Assembly: GCA_963580285.1 (NCBI GenBank)
Contig: OY757010.1
Coordinates: forward strand, 60,906,406 to 60,970,405
Length of the DNA: 64,000 bases
Direction: 5' to 3'
DNA from: Lucinisca nassula
Lineage: Eukaryota > Mollusca > Bivalvia > Lucinida > Lucinidae
Shown here: positions 54,623-64,000 of the stretch, piece after piece
Position numbering within the stretch: position 1 is the stretch's first letter
How the letters are laid out: every line of letters begins with the position of its first letter
Notes under the pieces: model-generated
Databases searched by the model: none
What the model saw: only the letters and a program-made list of their open reading frames with translations
Told to the model about the DNA's origin: nothing
Made by a program: the position numbers and the translations under genes

Positions 54623-55189
54623 CTGAAAACGAAACATATCATAAGCATCAAACAAGGATTTGTCAGAAAGTGTGTCTTTGACTGGTATACACACAAGCTA
54701 TACCATACTTAGCCTTAGTATTCAGATTCATAAAAATGTATGTTGTGTACAGTCAAATTCCTATATCAAGACCACCTTTGGGACTGTTCAAAAGTGAACA
54801 GTCGCAAATGTGGTCTCTTACCAGAGGACCCTATGCGAGGAAAACACAAAGAAAGAACAGATGAAAAATTTTAAATATGCTTTTAAAAGCAGAATTAGTC
54901 TTATTTTTGCTGGTCTTACCATAGGGGCTTGAATCATGAAAAAATTTGAAAAAAAAAAAATCATGAAAAAAAATTGAAAAAAAAAAAAAAAAAAAAAAAT
55001 TTTTTTTTTTTTTGGTACTATAATAGAGACAAGGGGGGAAACTTCGGCTCCATTTTTTGGGGGGTTACCTCATGTTACCCAGTGTATCTTTTTCGCAAAT
55101 GCAGTTTTTCACCTGCTTATTACGAAATATACAAGTTAAATAAGTCCACTTTGCAACAATAATCCACCTCTGTCTGTCACTTCCCATAT

Positions 55190-55480
55190 GAAATTTTGGA
55201 GCGGATTTCGCCCGTAAAATGAGCGGAAATGGGGCGAAATACCAGTTTTCCGGGCGAAAAAAGGGCGGAATCTATAATTCCGCTTCGAAAGTTTAAAAGC
55301 AACAAGTTTCTCCGGGCGAATTTCTTTTTTATTCCGCCTGTAAAGGTGAGGCGGAATAGTTTGAAGACGGAAAAATAGGACTTAAACTTTTTTCAGAGGC
55401 GAAACATTTTACTTAGAAGAAAATTTGGGGCGGAAATTTGTCAGCATCATTTCTTTAAAAATTTCTGCTGGCGGAAAAAG
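55190..55480. repeat. Array of CGCCCG / GGCGGAA motifs, left
   Basis: About a dozen scattered GCGGAA, GGGCGAAA and TTCGCCC motifs in 290 bp of otherwise A/T-rich DNA. The outermost reads GATTTCGCCCGTAAAAT. Mirrored by the array at 60260-60570. Confidence 0.65.
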
Positions 55481-56372
55481 TTGACTTAGACATTTTTAGT
55501 GTTGCTAGAAATTTTAACTTATACACTTACAAACAAAATACTGGCAAGTTTAATATTTGCTCTAAACCAACATTACAATAGCACTCCCGTGCGACGTAGT
55601 GTAAAGAAAAATATACCATTGACATTCAAGTCTCCGATTTAAAGAAATAATGTGCCTATTGAATTTCTATGCATTACTACTTGTCAAAGGAAACAAAATT
55701 TGAATGTGACCAGCATTGAAAATAATGAAATCTAGAATTAGAAACTAGATTTTTTGTTATGTAACACGAACATCATTATTACTTTCTATTTTATGATATG
55801 TAAACAAATATGTTTCGTTGACTATAAAATAATGAGGATTTGCAGACTTCCTGGCATTTAGTAAAAAGAATTTTTTATAATTTCTGATGTGTTTGCCAAT
55901 AGTAAGCCATAGGAAGACTTCCAAAATCTCGGACATACCCTTCTTGGCATTTACTCCATTTCTTCGTTCAGGTCGCTAGGCATGGTGGGCGAAGCTTGCT
56001 TACCAAGTAATGCTTACTATCCTAGGACGCCTGATTACACTCTTCTGGAGTCAATGTCTGTTGATCTGAACATTAATATTTGCCATTTGTCTATGGATTG
56101 ATGATTTTAGATCAACGCTTTGGTACTACGACCTAAATTACTTATTAGAAAAAAAGCTAACCCAGGTATTGAATTCCTTTTTTGAAGGAAACCATCTTGT
56201 TTCAACTTTTTCAAACTAATGATGGCGTTAATTAATGCATTGTTAAAACTTTAATCATCAATTATGGCATGTACACTTACTTTTATTTTGCTGTATAAGA
56301 AAATGCGAGTTGCTTTTTCCAATGCAAATAAGTAAATAGGTACTGTAGCATACTCACTATTTACATCATGGT

Positions 56373-56700
56373 TCATAGCATTGGATGATGGAGGGTGCAT
56401 ATGACTGATCTGACGGAATCGAGACCAGAGCACACAACAGCCCGAGACAGTAGATAATTCAACTGTAAACTGTATAGCAACCAAAGGAAAGAAACTTTAT
56501 TTGTAGTAACTGGCAGTAGTAGGAATTTGTACAAATTGCATTGGATGCGTGTGCTTAGTGGTTCTGTTTCGGTGGCAGATATATGGAGGCAGTGGTATCT
56601 CGACAAGGCCATAAGGCAGTGGTATCTTGACAAGGCCATAAACTATCTTGTAGAACAATATGAGGCGTGCATCAGCACGTCTCTGTTCCAAGGATCTCCA
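56373..56700 (-). pseudogene. LINE 3' fragment, CR1/Jockey-like
   Basis: The minus strand gives [20 protein letters not shown] and then, after a frame change, a TTKHTHPMQFVQIPTTASYYK stretch, homologous to the tail of the LINE at 31-32 kb. A GAAATACCACTGCC-like 21-bp segment is duplicated inside. Region 55480-56370 has no other recognised gene. Confidence 0.75.
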
Positions 56701-57060
56701 CCCAAGATCATCTGGGCCCAGTCAAGCGATTTTGGTACTTATCGCCTATGCGAGCAGCGAAGGTTCAGGCGAGCCTGTGCATCCGCGCAGTCTCGCCAGA
56801 ACATTCGCTGCTCGCTCATACAAGCAGTGAATCAAGAGGAACCTTCAGACAGAAAGCCATATCCCTGGCCCCTCTGAATGGCTGGGCATGCGCAGTTAAA
56901 ATTTGTCATGACGGAATGCTCGAAGACACAAATTCGCTTGGCGGGGCTCATCTAGCGTCTGGGTCACATCTATATGATAAGTAATCATTTTTGACCAATC
57001 TAGCAGCTCTTCTTTGAAGCCTTTCAATTCTGGTAATGTTGGACTGGGTGAACGGAGGCT
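56695..57060 (+). mobile_element. SINE-like repeat of unassigned family
   Basis: The block with GGTACTTATCGCCTATGCG, CATCCGCGCAGTCTCGCCAG and GGCTGGGCATGCGCAG is G/C-rich against its surroundings. It resembles a repeat class I have seen in several marine invertebrates; the family name is not certain. Open frames through it are not genes. Confidence 0.45.
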
Positions 57061-57375
57061 TACTCGACTTTGGAAAGTATTGTATGCTGTGTCTCGTATG
57101 CCGATGTTTGGTGTGAATATTTCTACGCGTGAAGCCAATGGTCCTATTTGCCCACGTTTATCTACTACTGCGGTTTATAGGGGTATACGGGTAAGTCATT
57201 TTATTTCTACTCAGAGACAGATTGTGGGTGCTCATCAGAACCGCATCAAGGCTGTTCTAAAAATACGAAACATATGTTTTTCACCTGATTTGTTTCCGGC
57301 CACAAGTGCTCAAGGTGAGCTATTGTCATCACCCTGTCTCCGTCGTACCTGCGTCGTCCGCCGTATAGATTCACT

Positions 57376-57570
57376 TCCCAGCAGGCACATGACGTCCGTT
57401 TGACGTCAGATCTTGGTTGGATTTTGGTCACGACGTCATATAACCAAAAAACAACGTCGATTAGACGTCATATCCTGACGTCAGCCAGACGTAATGATTA
57501 GACGTTGAACAGACGTCAGAACAAACGTCAATTAGACGTCTTAATCTCAACGTCGTTTTACGTTGCATTT
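57376..57570 (+). repeat. GACGTC / AACGTC motif array
   Basis: About fifteen ACGTC-type motifs in both orientations within 190 bp, starting after CCCAGCAGGCACATGACGTC. It looks like the subterminal site array of a DNA transposon end; the matching end is not found. Region 57570-58160 has no recognised feature. Confidence 0.7.
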
Positions 57571-58169
57571 TTGTTCTTTTTTGCAACCTGTATGCGAACT
57601 TTACTTGCATGCATCATATGTACCGACCGGAGTGACAGGCACTCTACCGCCGGCTCGAGCCTCTAGGCGTAGTACACCTACTTTATACCTGTCACTTCTA
57701 CATGATGTTATAATTATTAAATTAAAAACAATTGGTTGGTATTTAGTAATTAGACATTATTCGCAACTGACTCAAGCTTTTTTTGAAAGCTAATAGTTGT
57801 GTACATGTATTTACATATTTGAAATCAGGCGCCATGTTCGATTTCCGGTAGAAGGTCAAGATTGAAGAAACCTGCAAAACGGGCGTATAATGTCACATTG
57901 TGAGTGTTTTAGTAAATATGACGCATCAGAAAAAAACCGACAAAGTAATCTCAAAATCAACCAGTATGTAATCTTTTTAAATGTATGTCGTATGAATGGC
58001 ACAGTTGCAGATTTGCTACATTGACATATGTTTTCGCGATCATATTCAAAATATTTGTTCTGTCAGACACTAAAGTTGACGTCAGAGTAACACCATAATA
58101 TGTTAACTAGTTATTTGCATATTATATATCACATATATTTTAAATATAAACTTGTTTTTGTTTGTTTTG

Positions 58170-58222
58170 GGGGGCTTGTTCTAAAAGGAAAGAATTTGCT
58201 CCCAAGGAGCAAATTCTTTTAG
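58170..58222. repeat. Isolated palindromic core of the family h type
   Basis: AAAGGAAAGAATTTGCTCCC and complement, with no TTAAGGGG MITE around it: left flank GTTTTGGGGGGCTTG, right flank GCAGTCTGGCTAGCC. Confidence 0.75.
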
Positions 58223-58439
58223 GCAGTCTGGCTAGCCGGCCGGTAGCGGACGACCAGTGTAAGTCTGCCCGTCCGTACCGGGCGACCAGCCTACAAAACT
58301 GCTCGTACCGGAAAGCAAGCCAACCCACAAAGGAATGGCTAGCCATCTGGTAGTTAATTTTAGCCTCTCATTTCAGATAGGGTATGAAGGGCTGTCAAAG
58401 GTTTTTTCTTTTTTTTTTTCTATATATTATATACAGTGC

Positions 58440-59063
58440 CATATGCCCTCGCGCGCATTCTAGGCAGGTGTATTTTACATTCACTCCAGTCTTTGCAGGA
58501 TGAAAGCCTACACAGTAATCATGTAATTATGGTAGGGTTCTTTAACCTGCACAGGGGATGGTTCTCCCTGCACAGGGGGCCTCCGCCCATAGGGGCTTGA
58601 AGAAATATATGGGCTGCACGATGCTTCCACACAGAGCTGAATCCGGCCCGCACACTAGTACTAGTAAACCGCTTAGAGGATCTAAGCCTGTTCAGGAACC
58701 GCAGTGCGAGGCGGACCGTCCATGCCAATAAACCCTATAGGTTTCATTGGGCGACAGGGCTTGAGATGTCATTTCATCTCAATGTCGGGTAAAAGTCCCA
58801 CAAAATTGGAAGCAACGTCTCCAAAATGACCTTTACAGTGTTGACGGGAACGTTAAGCCTCAAATCAATCAAACAAACAAAAACAGGGGGCCTCCAGTTT
58901 ACATCCCGATCCGAAGGACGGTGCACTTTATGACATTCATCCCTGCAAATGATGTCAGTGGAGCGTGTTCGGACACCGAAATTTTATCGCCGCTGCCAGG
59001 GATCGAACCCTGGACCTCTAGCATCAGAGGCAAGTGCACTAACCACTGAGCTATCACGCTCCA
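58440..59063 (-). mobile_element. SINE-C with a nested SINE-B
   Basis: The tRNA-like head is at 58980-59063 on the minus strand (box A TAGCTCAGTGG, box B GGTTCGATCCC). A SINE-B (about 58585-58884, plus strand) sits inside, flanked by ACAGGGGGCCTCC on both sides. Confidence 0.88.
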
Positions 59064-59665
59064 CGAGCGTTAAATAACACAAGTTTGTAACTGGATGATA
59101 AACTTTACTTTGAGACTATGTAAATGGTGTGAGATTTTCCTCGTCCGTAATTACCAATGGGTGATATAACTTAATATTTCTTATAAATTTATATATTTTA
59201 CATGTACCTTTCCTTTCTTTATGTATTTGGGGCTTGAAGGTACTTAAACGTTTGATCCTAGCATCGTGAAAAGTGAGCAGTACTGTAAAAAAAAAAAAAA
59301 ATTGGTTCTTGGTGACTTTCAGTTATTTTTCTAAAGTTTAAACAAATTTGTTTTTCACGATCCAGCAAGAGTCCAGAAGGTGTCGATGGAATGGCAAACA
59401 GTGTAGACCCTGCTTAAGGAGCAGTCTGATCTGGGACTACATTGTTTGCTGAAGCCTATATTTTCCAATAAATATGACCATTAGGGTAATTGCTCTACTC
59501 ATCATTGAAAGAATAATTGCCTTTATATGCACCCTGCTAACAAGATAATTACCCCAATTGATATTTCTTGTTGCCTATCACGTGGTTGAACTGATAAGTA
59601 AAATAAATATGCTCAACAAATTTAATGTTAATTGATCTATCACGATTAATAACAGGCCAACATTG

Positions 59666-59935
59666 TACAAAGATGAAGATAAAGAAGCTTTATTTAACGT
59701 CGCATATTCGAAACAAATAACATAAGCTCTGTAGAGCTTTTATTGCCACAAACAAAGTATTCTCTAACAAATACTTACCTGCCTTCATTTATCTTCCTAG
59801 GACTACCCCTGATAATGCGAGCGTCAGCCAAGGGAGCTCCTAGTACCATTTTTCAGGCCTTTGGTATGACACGGCCTGGGATCGAACCCAATTCCCGAAG
59901 CGTACGTTCTACCACTGAGCTATCGGGGCCGGTAA
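59666..59935 (-). mobile_element. SINE-D (tRNA-headed)
   Basis: Minus strand: GGCCCCGATAGCTCAGTGGT (box A), GGGTTCGATCCC (box B), then a body with GGCCTGAAAAATGGTAC and a tail ending GACGTTAAATAAAGC. It contains a strong donor-like CAG|GTAAGTATTT. Region 59070-59660 holds only a worn family c MITE near 59330-59480. Confidence 0.75.
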
Positions 59936-60259
59936 ACATTTGCATATTTTGTAGATTTCAATAATAATAATATAAAGATAGAAATAATACTATTAAAATA
60001 ATAATAATAATGATAATAATAATAATATCTGTCATAGTGCCTGGACAAAGCTTTAAGTACAACATTCTATTGCATTAGGGTCAATTACAGTTACGTCCCT
60101 TACTGAAATGGCGACACTCAGGGGATAAGAATACAGTTAGAGTAAATTAGAAATATTTTTATTACATCATAAAGTGGGTAATATATATTGTTCAGTCTTA
60201 AGCTTCTCGTAGAGAATACGAGTGGAAAATATTTTTTTATCCTAGCAACATAGCCTTCA

Positions 60260-60570
60260 TCCAGATTTTTTTATTCCGCCCGGAATATTTTATGCCCTGG
60301 ACGGAATCAAAGTATTCCGGGCGGATTTCTGTTGACCTATTGTGATTCCGCCCGGAACCTATTGGGATTCCGCCCGGAGGCGTTCTTGAATCTCGCCCGT
60401 AAACGTTTGCAGAATTCCGTCTAATTTGCATATTTCGCCCCAATATTACGCCAAGATTTCGCCCGGAAGCTTATATATCTTCATTAAGTTTCAAAAGCGT
60501 AAAAAGGGCAAATTTCCGGTCAAAATAGAAGAAAAATTTCGCCTTTATTACGGGCGAAACGTTTCATACA
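60260..60570. repeat. Array of CGCCCG / GGCGGAA motifs, right
   Basis: At least ten TTCCGCCCGGAA, TTTCGCCC and GGGCGGA motifs. The outermost, TTACGGGCGAAACG, is inverted relative to the left array's outermost motif. The 68-codon frame here is a by-product. Confidence 0.65.
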
Positions 60571-60989
60571 GGTTGCAGGAAACATGTTTTTCTCGCATGG
60601 ATTAACTCAGCAAAGCAAAATTCGGCATAAACGTGTGACAACAATTTTCAGGTTTTCATCAATCACAAGCGAGCTAGTGTTACGGAGGAAACTTTTTTCG
60701 CTTTCAACTGATGTCTTTCATTAAAATGAACCTCTCTTGACCAATTTGAATCCAAAATGATGTATTTGCAGCTCTAAATTTAGATTTTATTACTTTTACA
60801 TCGCTTTATGTAACAGATCAAGAAAACAATCGTCGCGAAGCTTGGTTTTCTGCTGATTTCGGGCTACTCTATAGATGCACTAACGACCGGAACGACCGGT
60901 GCTGTTTAATTTTTATACCGTTCGAAGTAGTGACAAATGAGCATTATCGCTATTTTTCTTCCATTTTCAACTAAACCCAAAGAAGGGAC

Positions 60990-61262
60990 AGACGATGTAT
61001 ACTGCATATACTCCAGTTTTGAAGGCTGAAAGAGTACACAGTCACTATGTAATTACGGTAGGGTTCTTTAACCTGCACAGGGGATGGTTCTCCCTGCACA
61101 GGGGGTCTCCAGTTAACGTCCAGATTCGAAGGACGATGCACTTTATGATATTCATACCTTCAAAATTTAGGATGCCAATGGAACGTGTTCTGACACGCCG
61201 AAATTTTGTCACCGCAGCTGGGGATCGAACTTGGGACCTTTAGCATCTGAGGCACTGAGCTA
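60990..61262 (-). mobile_element. SINE-C copy, head damaged
   Basis: The body (AGGGAGAACCATCCCCTGTG) and box B (GTTCGATCCC) are present; the box A part is lost at 61255. Region 60580-60985 has no recognised feature. Confidence 0.75.
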
Positions 61263-62312
61263 GGTGGGTGGCTAATTTTAGGAAGGCAGGGATTAGTCGT
61301 AGTTATCTCCTTACCGGACTCAGAAAAAGTGAAATGTATTTTTTGTTGAAATCGTGGACGTTTTGTGTTATTTTCAAAACAGTTTCACTCATGCTTGTGT
61401 AGACAGAAAAAAAAAAAAAAAAAAAAAAAAAAAAAGCCAGCTTGTTAAAAAGCCACAAATACGTAAATGTTCAAAATGATGCAGCATGGAATCAATTTGT
61501 TCCCTATTGCAATAATTCCTTTTTATGTTTTGAAATTTTGATCCTGGGTCGCTAATGGCCAGTAAATGACAATAAGCACTGCTTAGGTTGGGCCCATTGG
61601 GTCCTTTTCCAACAGGGATTTAAGGGGACAGAACCCCTACAGTGCAGCACACACATGCTCTCTCATCCGCGAGTTTCTGAAGTGGACGCTTCTATTTATG
61701 AATTCGGCCAAATCCATTGATGTAGGGACTTTGGTAAAAAAAAAACACTGCTCAATTCTTCTGCTCAGCAACTTTGTATTAATCTGAATAGGCACCATAA
61801 TTCACCACAACACGGTAAACAAAAAAGGTCAGAATAAGCTAGAGCATATCAACCTTGATTTTTGTGTGTGTGTGGGGGAGGGGGAGGGGAGGGGGATCAT
61901 TTTACGGTTCTCTCGAGTTTATTTCACTCATATCGAGCCGATTGTTAATCACATGTGGTCGAAGACCGTAGTATCCGGTAAAAAAAAAAAAAAAAAAACA
62001 CCAGGCCTTCCGTTGCAGAACTCTTGAATGCCTTAAAAATAGATGACTTTTATGAAAAGTTTGATTGTGAAGTGCTTAGATCTGTTGAAACAGTACTTGT
62101 ATTAGCCTAGAGTGTATTGGAAAGTAAGTGAGAAATGGGGCCTTTTCAATATATATGACATTTAATTTTGATGCTGTTGAGTAAAGCGGCATTCCAATCA
62201 TAGTGTTTCTCGACCAGGCTATTAAAAGGTTATAAAACGTTTTTCATGCTCAATTCAGTCGAGCGTTAAATTTGTAATGCTCGCTATTTTTAAATACTAA
62301 CAGTTCATAAAT
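61263..62312. other. Unassigned region
   Basis: No gene or clear repeat family. It contains poly(A) tracts at 61409-61436 and 61980-61998 and a G-rich tract near 61870-61895. A short minus-strand open stretch (61398-61320) ends in a donor-like site but has the wrong phase for the host gene. Confidence 0.5.
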
Positions 62313-62326
62313 TTTCCTGCTTAGAT

Positions 62327-62602
62327 TTGTTTGCTTGATTTTAGGTTTAACGTCCCCGTCAACACTGCAAAGGTCATTTTGGAGACCATGCTTCCAATTT
62401 TGTGGGACTTTTACCCGACCTTAAGATGAAATGACATCTCAAGCCAATGAACCAATAGGGTTAATTAACATGGACGGGCCGACTCGCACCGCTTTGCCTG
62501 GGCAGGCTTAGATGCTCTAAGCGGATTACCAGTACTCGTGTGCGGGTCGGTTTCAGCTCTGCGTGGAAACATCATTTCTTCATGCCCCGATTGGCGGGGC
62601 CG
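62327..62602 (-). mobile_element. SINE-B with 14-bp target duplication
   Basis: TTTCCTGCTTAGAT at 62313-62326 and 62603-62616 flanks a slightly deleted copy. Confidence 0.9.
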
Positions 62603-62799
62603 TTTCCTGCTTAGATAAGAACTGAATAATAGAATGTATGATGGGATTGAGGCCGAAACAAGGAATTTTCAAGCAAGTTTTCATTTTAGTTAAGTATCAT
62701 GTAGGGTTTTGTCGAGCAGGAGACTTTAATTCACTGAAAACGAGCCCGAAGCCACGACCGCAATATTAATTATTTTTCTCACCCAAACACTTTAAGGAA

Positions 62800-63088
62800 T
62801 TTATTTGTTTGATTAGATGTTTAAAGTGCCCATCAACAGGTCATTTTGGAGACGTTGAATCCATTTTGTGGGACTTTTACTCGACATTGAGATAAAATGA
62901 CATCTCAGGCCCTGTCGCCCAATGAAACCAATAGGGTTTATAAGCATGAACAGTCTGACTCGCACCGCTTTGCCCGGGCAGGCATAGATTCTCTGAGCGG
63001 TTTAGCAGTACTCGCATGCGGTCGGTTTCAGCTCTGCTTGGAAGGGTCACGCAGCCCACCTATTTCTTTAAGCCCCGATGGGCAGGTC
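62800..63088 (-). mobile_element. SINE-B copy
   Basis: Flanked by ACTTTAAGGAAT and ACTTTAAAGAAT, a target duplication with one change. Region 63090-63600 has no recognised feature. Confidence 0.82.
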
Positions 63089-63604
63089 CGAAAACTTTAA
63101 AGAATGCGTTGTGAACTGGATAAATATACAGAAATTAATAGGCGATAAAGCACATTCACACCAATGTAACACAACAAAATGTCCGTATTTTAATATTCAT
63201 ACCTCATAAAGATTTCCAGTGAGCCGCTAAAGTTTGTGTCTAAAGCATCCGTTTGTACATGTAAAGTGCTACGCATGAAATAAAAAGCAGTCCATGTACA
63301 TTTCATGACCTGCTTTCTTTGACACTTGACAGCAGTTTGATGACAAATTGAATGTCCATTTCATTAAAAGTCAATAAGGACATGTCATTCTGACTGTTAA
63401 AAATGTACATTTAAGGGGAAACTGAGAAGCTGCTCCCCTAATTGCATGGATAACAAAACATGCTACAGAAGACGGATTTGAAAACAAAATTACCTCCGGC
63501 TCAATGTGGGTGTTTTGCAATGACTGACATAATGAGATAGCTAATAAACCCTAGAGTGAGGCAGCAGTATGAGGCAAAGAAAACAAACACATAAGAAATG
63601 AAAT

Positions 63605-63745
63605 TTATTTTTCTGCTGTTCATGATAGTACGAACGCAGCGAGTTGTGTGAAAAGTAAGTGAACCCCGAAGGGGTTCATGTAAACTTTGTTAGCGACTCG
63701 CTGTCGTTCATACTTTCATGAAAAGCAGAAAAATTAAGTTTATTG
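63605..63745. repeat. Inverted repeat with CGAACGCAGCGAGT arms
   Basis: Arms of about 45 bp (TTTTTCTGCTGTTCATGA ... and its worn complement) around an inner hairpin GAACCCCGAAGGGGTTC. MITE-like; its ends are not defined. Confidence 0.65.
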
Positions 63746-64000
63746 TTTTATAATTACATTCTTTGCCCCTCATCACTGGGCGACAAATAATGCTTATAGG
63801 GCAAACTTTTTAAACTGAAAAAACATTTACACGCCATTTTACTACAAAGAGAGGAACAGCGTTGACCTCACCAACGCCCGTAGAGAACCATGGTTTAGAA
63901 TGACGGCACTTGATGTCACTGAAAATCGTGTGACTCGATGCGTTCACGGAAGTATGAACTACACTGTTTTCTATGTGTTTCACATTACATTTTTTTATTT

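Noticed and set aside
54901..54935. Possible first exon ending CCTATG|GTAAGA
   Set aside because: Sits in a poly(A)/poly(T) insertion and the ATG would give the wrong phase.
57014..57403. 129-codon plus-strand frame
   Set aside because: Runs through a SINE-like block and unassigned DNA, with no recognisable domain and no codon or splice support.
61320..61398. Possible first exon of the host gene (ATG, open, donor GTAAGG, minus strand)
   Set aside because: It would leave phase 0, but exon 1 at 54622 needs one leftover base.

Overview
The window looks like nuclear DNA from a bivalve mollusc, probably a heterodont clam; the species call is inference. The evidence is spliced GT-AG exons, tRNA-headed SINEs, Penelope, mariner and non-LTR remnants, dense palindromic MITEs, and Helitron-like elements carrying central tandem repeats of about 167 bp, like the pearl/BIV160 modules known from bivalves. 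I see no bacterial or viral features.

One host gene is visible. It lies on the minus strand and runs through most of the window: 13 coding exons from 54622 down to the stop at 6612. All twelve junctions join in frame, giving 877 codons without a stop, and the first coding exon is missing. The protein has an acidic/proline-rich and RGG-rich N-terminal part, three dsRBD-like segments and a C-terminal R3H-like domain. The order and residues of the C-terminal two thirds match vertebrate NF-kappa-B-repressing factor (NKRF), but the G-patch that separates the last dsRBD from R3H in NKRF is not seen. Intron phases close exactly; one intron appears to use a GC donor.

Everything else is transposon-derived. 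1-5.2 kb: palindromic MITEs, two long-inverted-repeat foldback elements and a pogo-like element. 5.4-10.8 kb: TTAA-flanked MITEs, SINEs and a second pogo-like element. 11.3-13.8 kb: a dead Penelope-like element splitting a SINE. 15.6-18 kb and 34.6-36.3 kb: Helitron-like satellite modules. 20.9-22.8 kb: a giant imperfect palindrome whose right arm has an expanded 43-bp minisatellite. 24.6-25.1 kb: decayed tandem copies of a host exon. 26.8-27.4 kb: a 64-bp minisatellite. 28.9-32.6 kb: non-LTR remnants. 36.5-37.8 kb: a pogo-like MITE whose left end is amplified as about ten 96-bp repeats. 38.4-44.7 kb: SINEs and satellite-type elements. 45.6-46.9 kb: a dead mariner. 49-54.4 kb: a 4-kb inverted-terminus element carrying 165-bp repeats, inserted in another repeat array. 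55.2-64 kb: paired CGCCC-rich arrays, SINE nests and mostly unrecognised DNA.

The most unusual pattern is modularity. At least five different palindromic cores recur, three of them clearly inside MITE backbones with otherwise unrelated ends. Nested insertions with clean target-site duplications allow relative dating. No promoter or polyadenylation site could be assigned.
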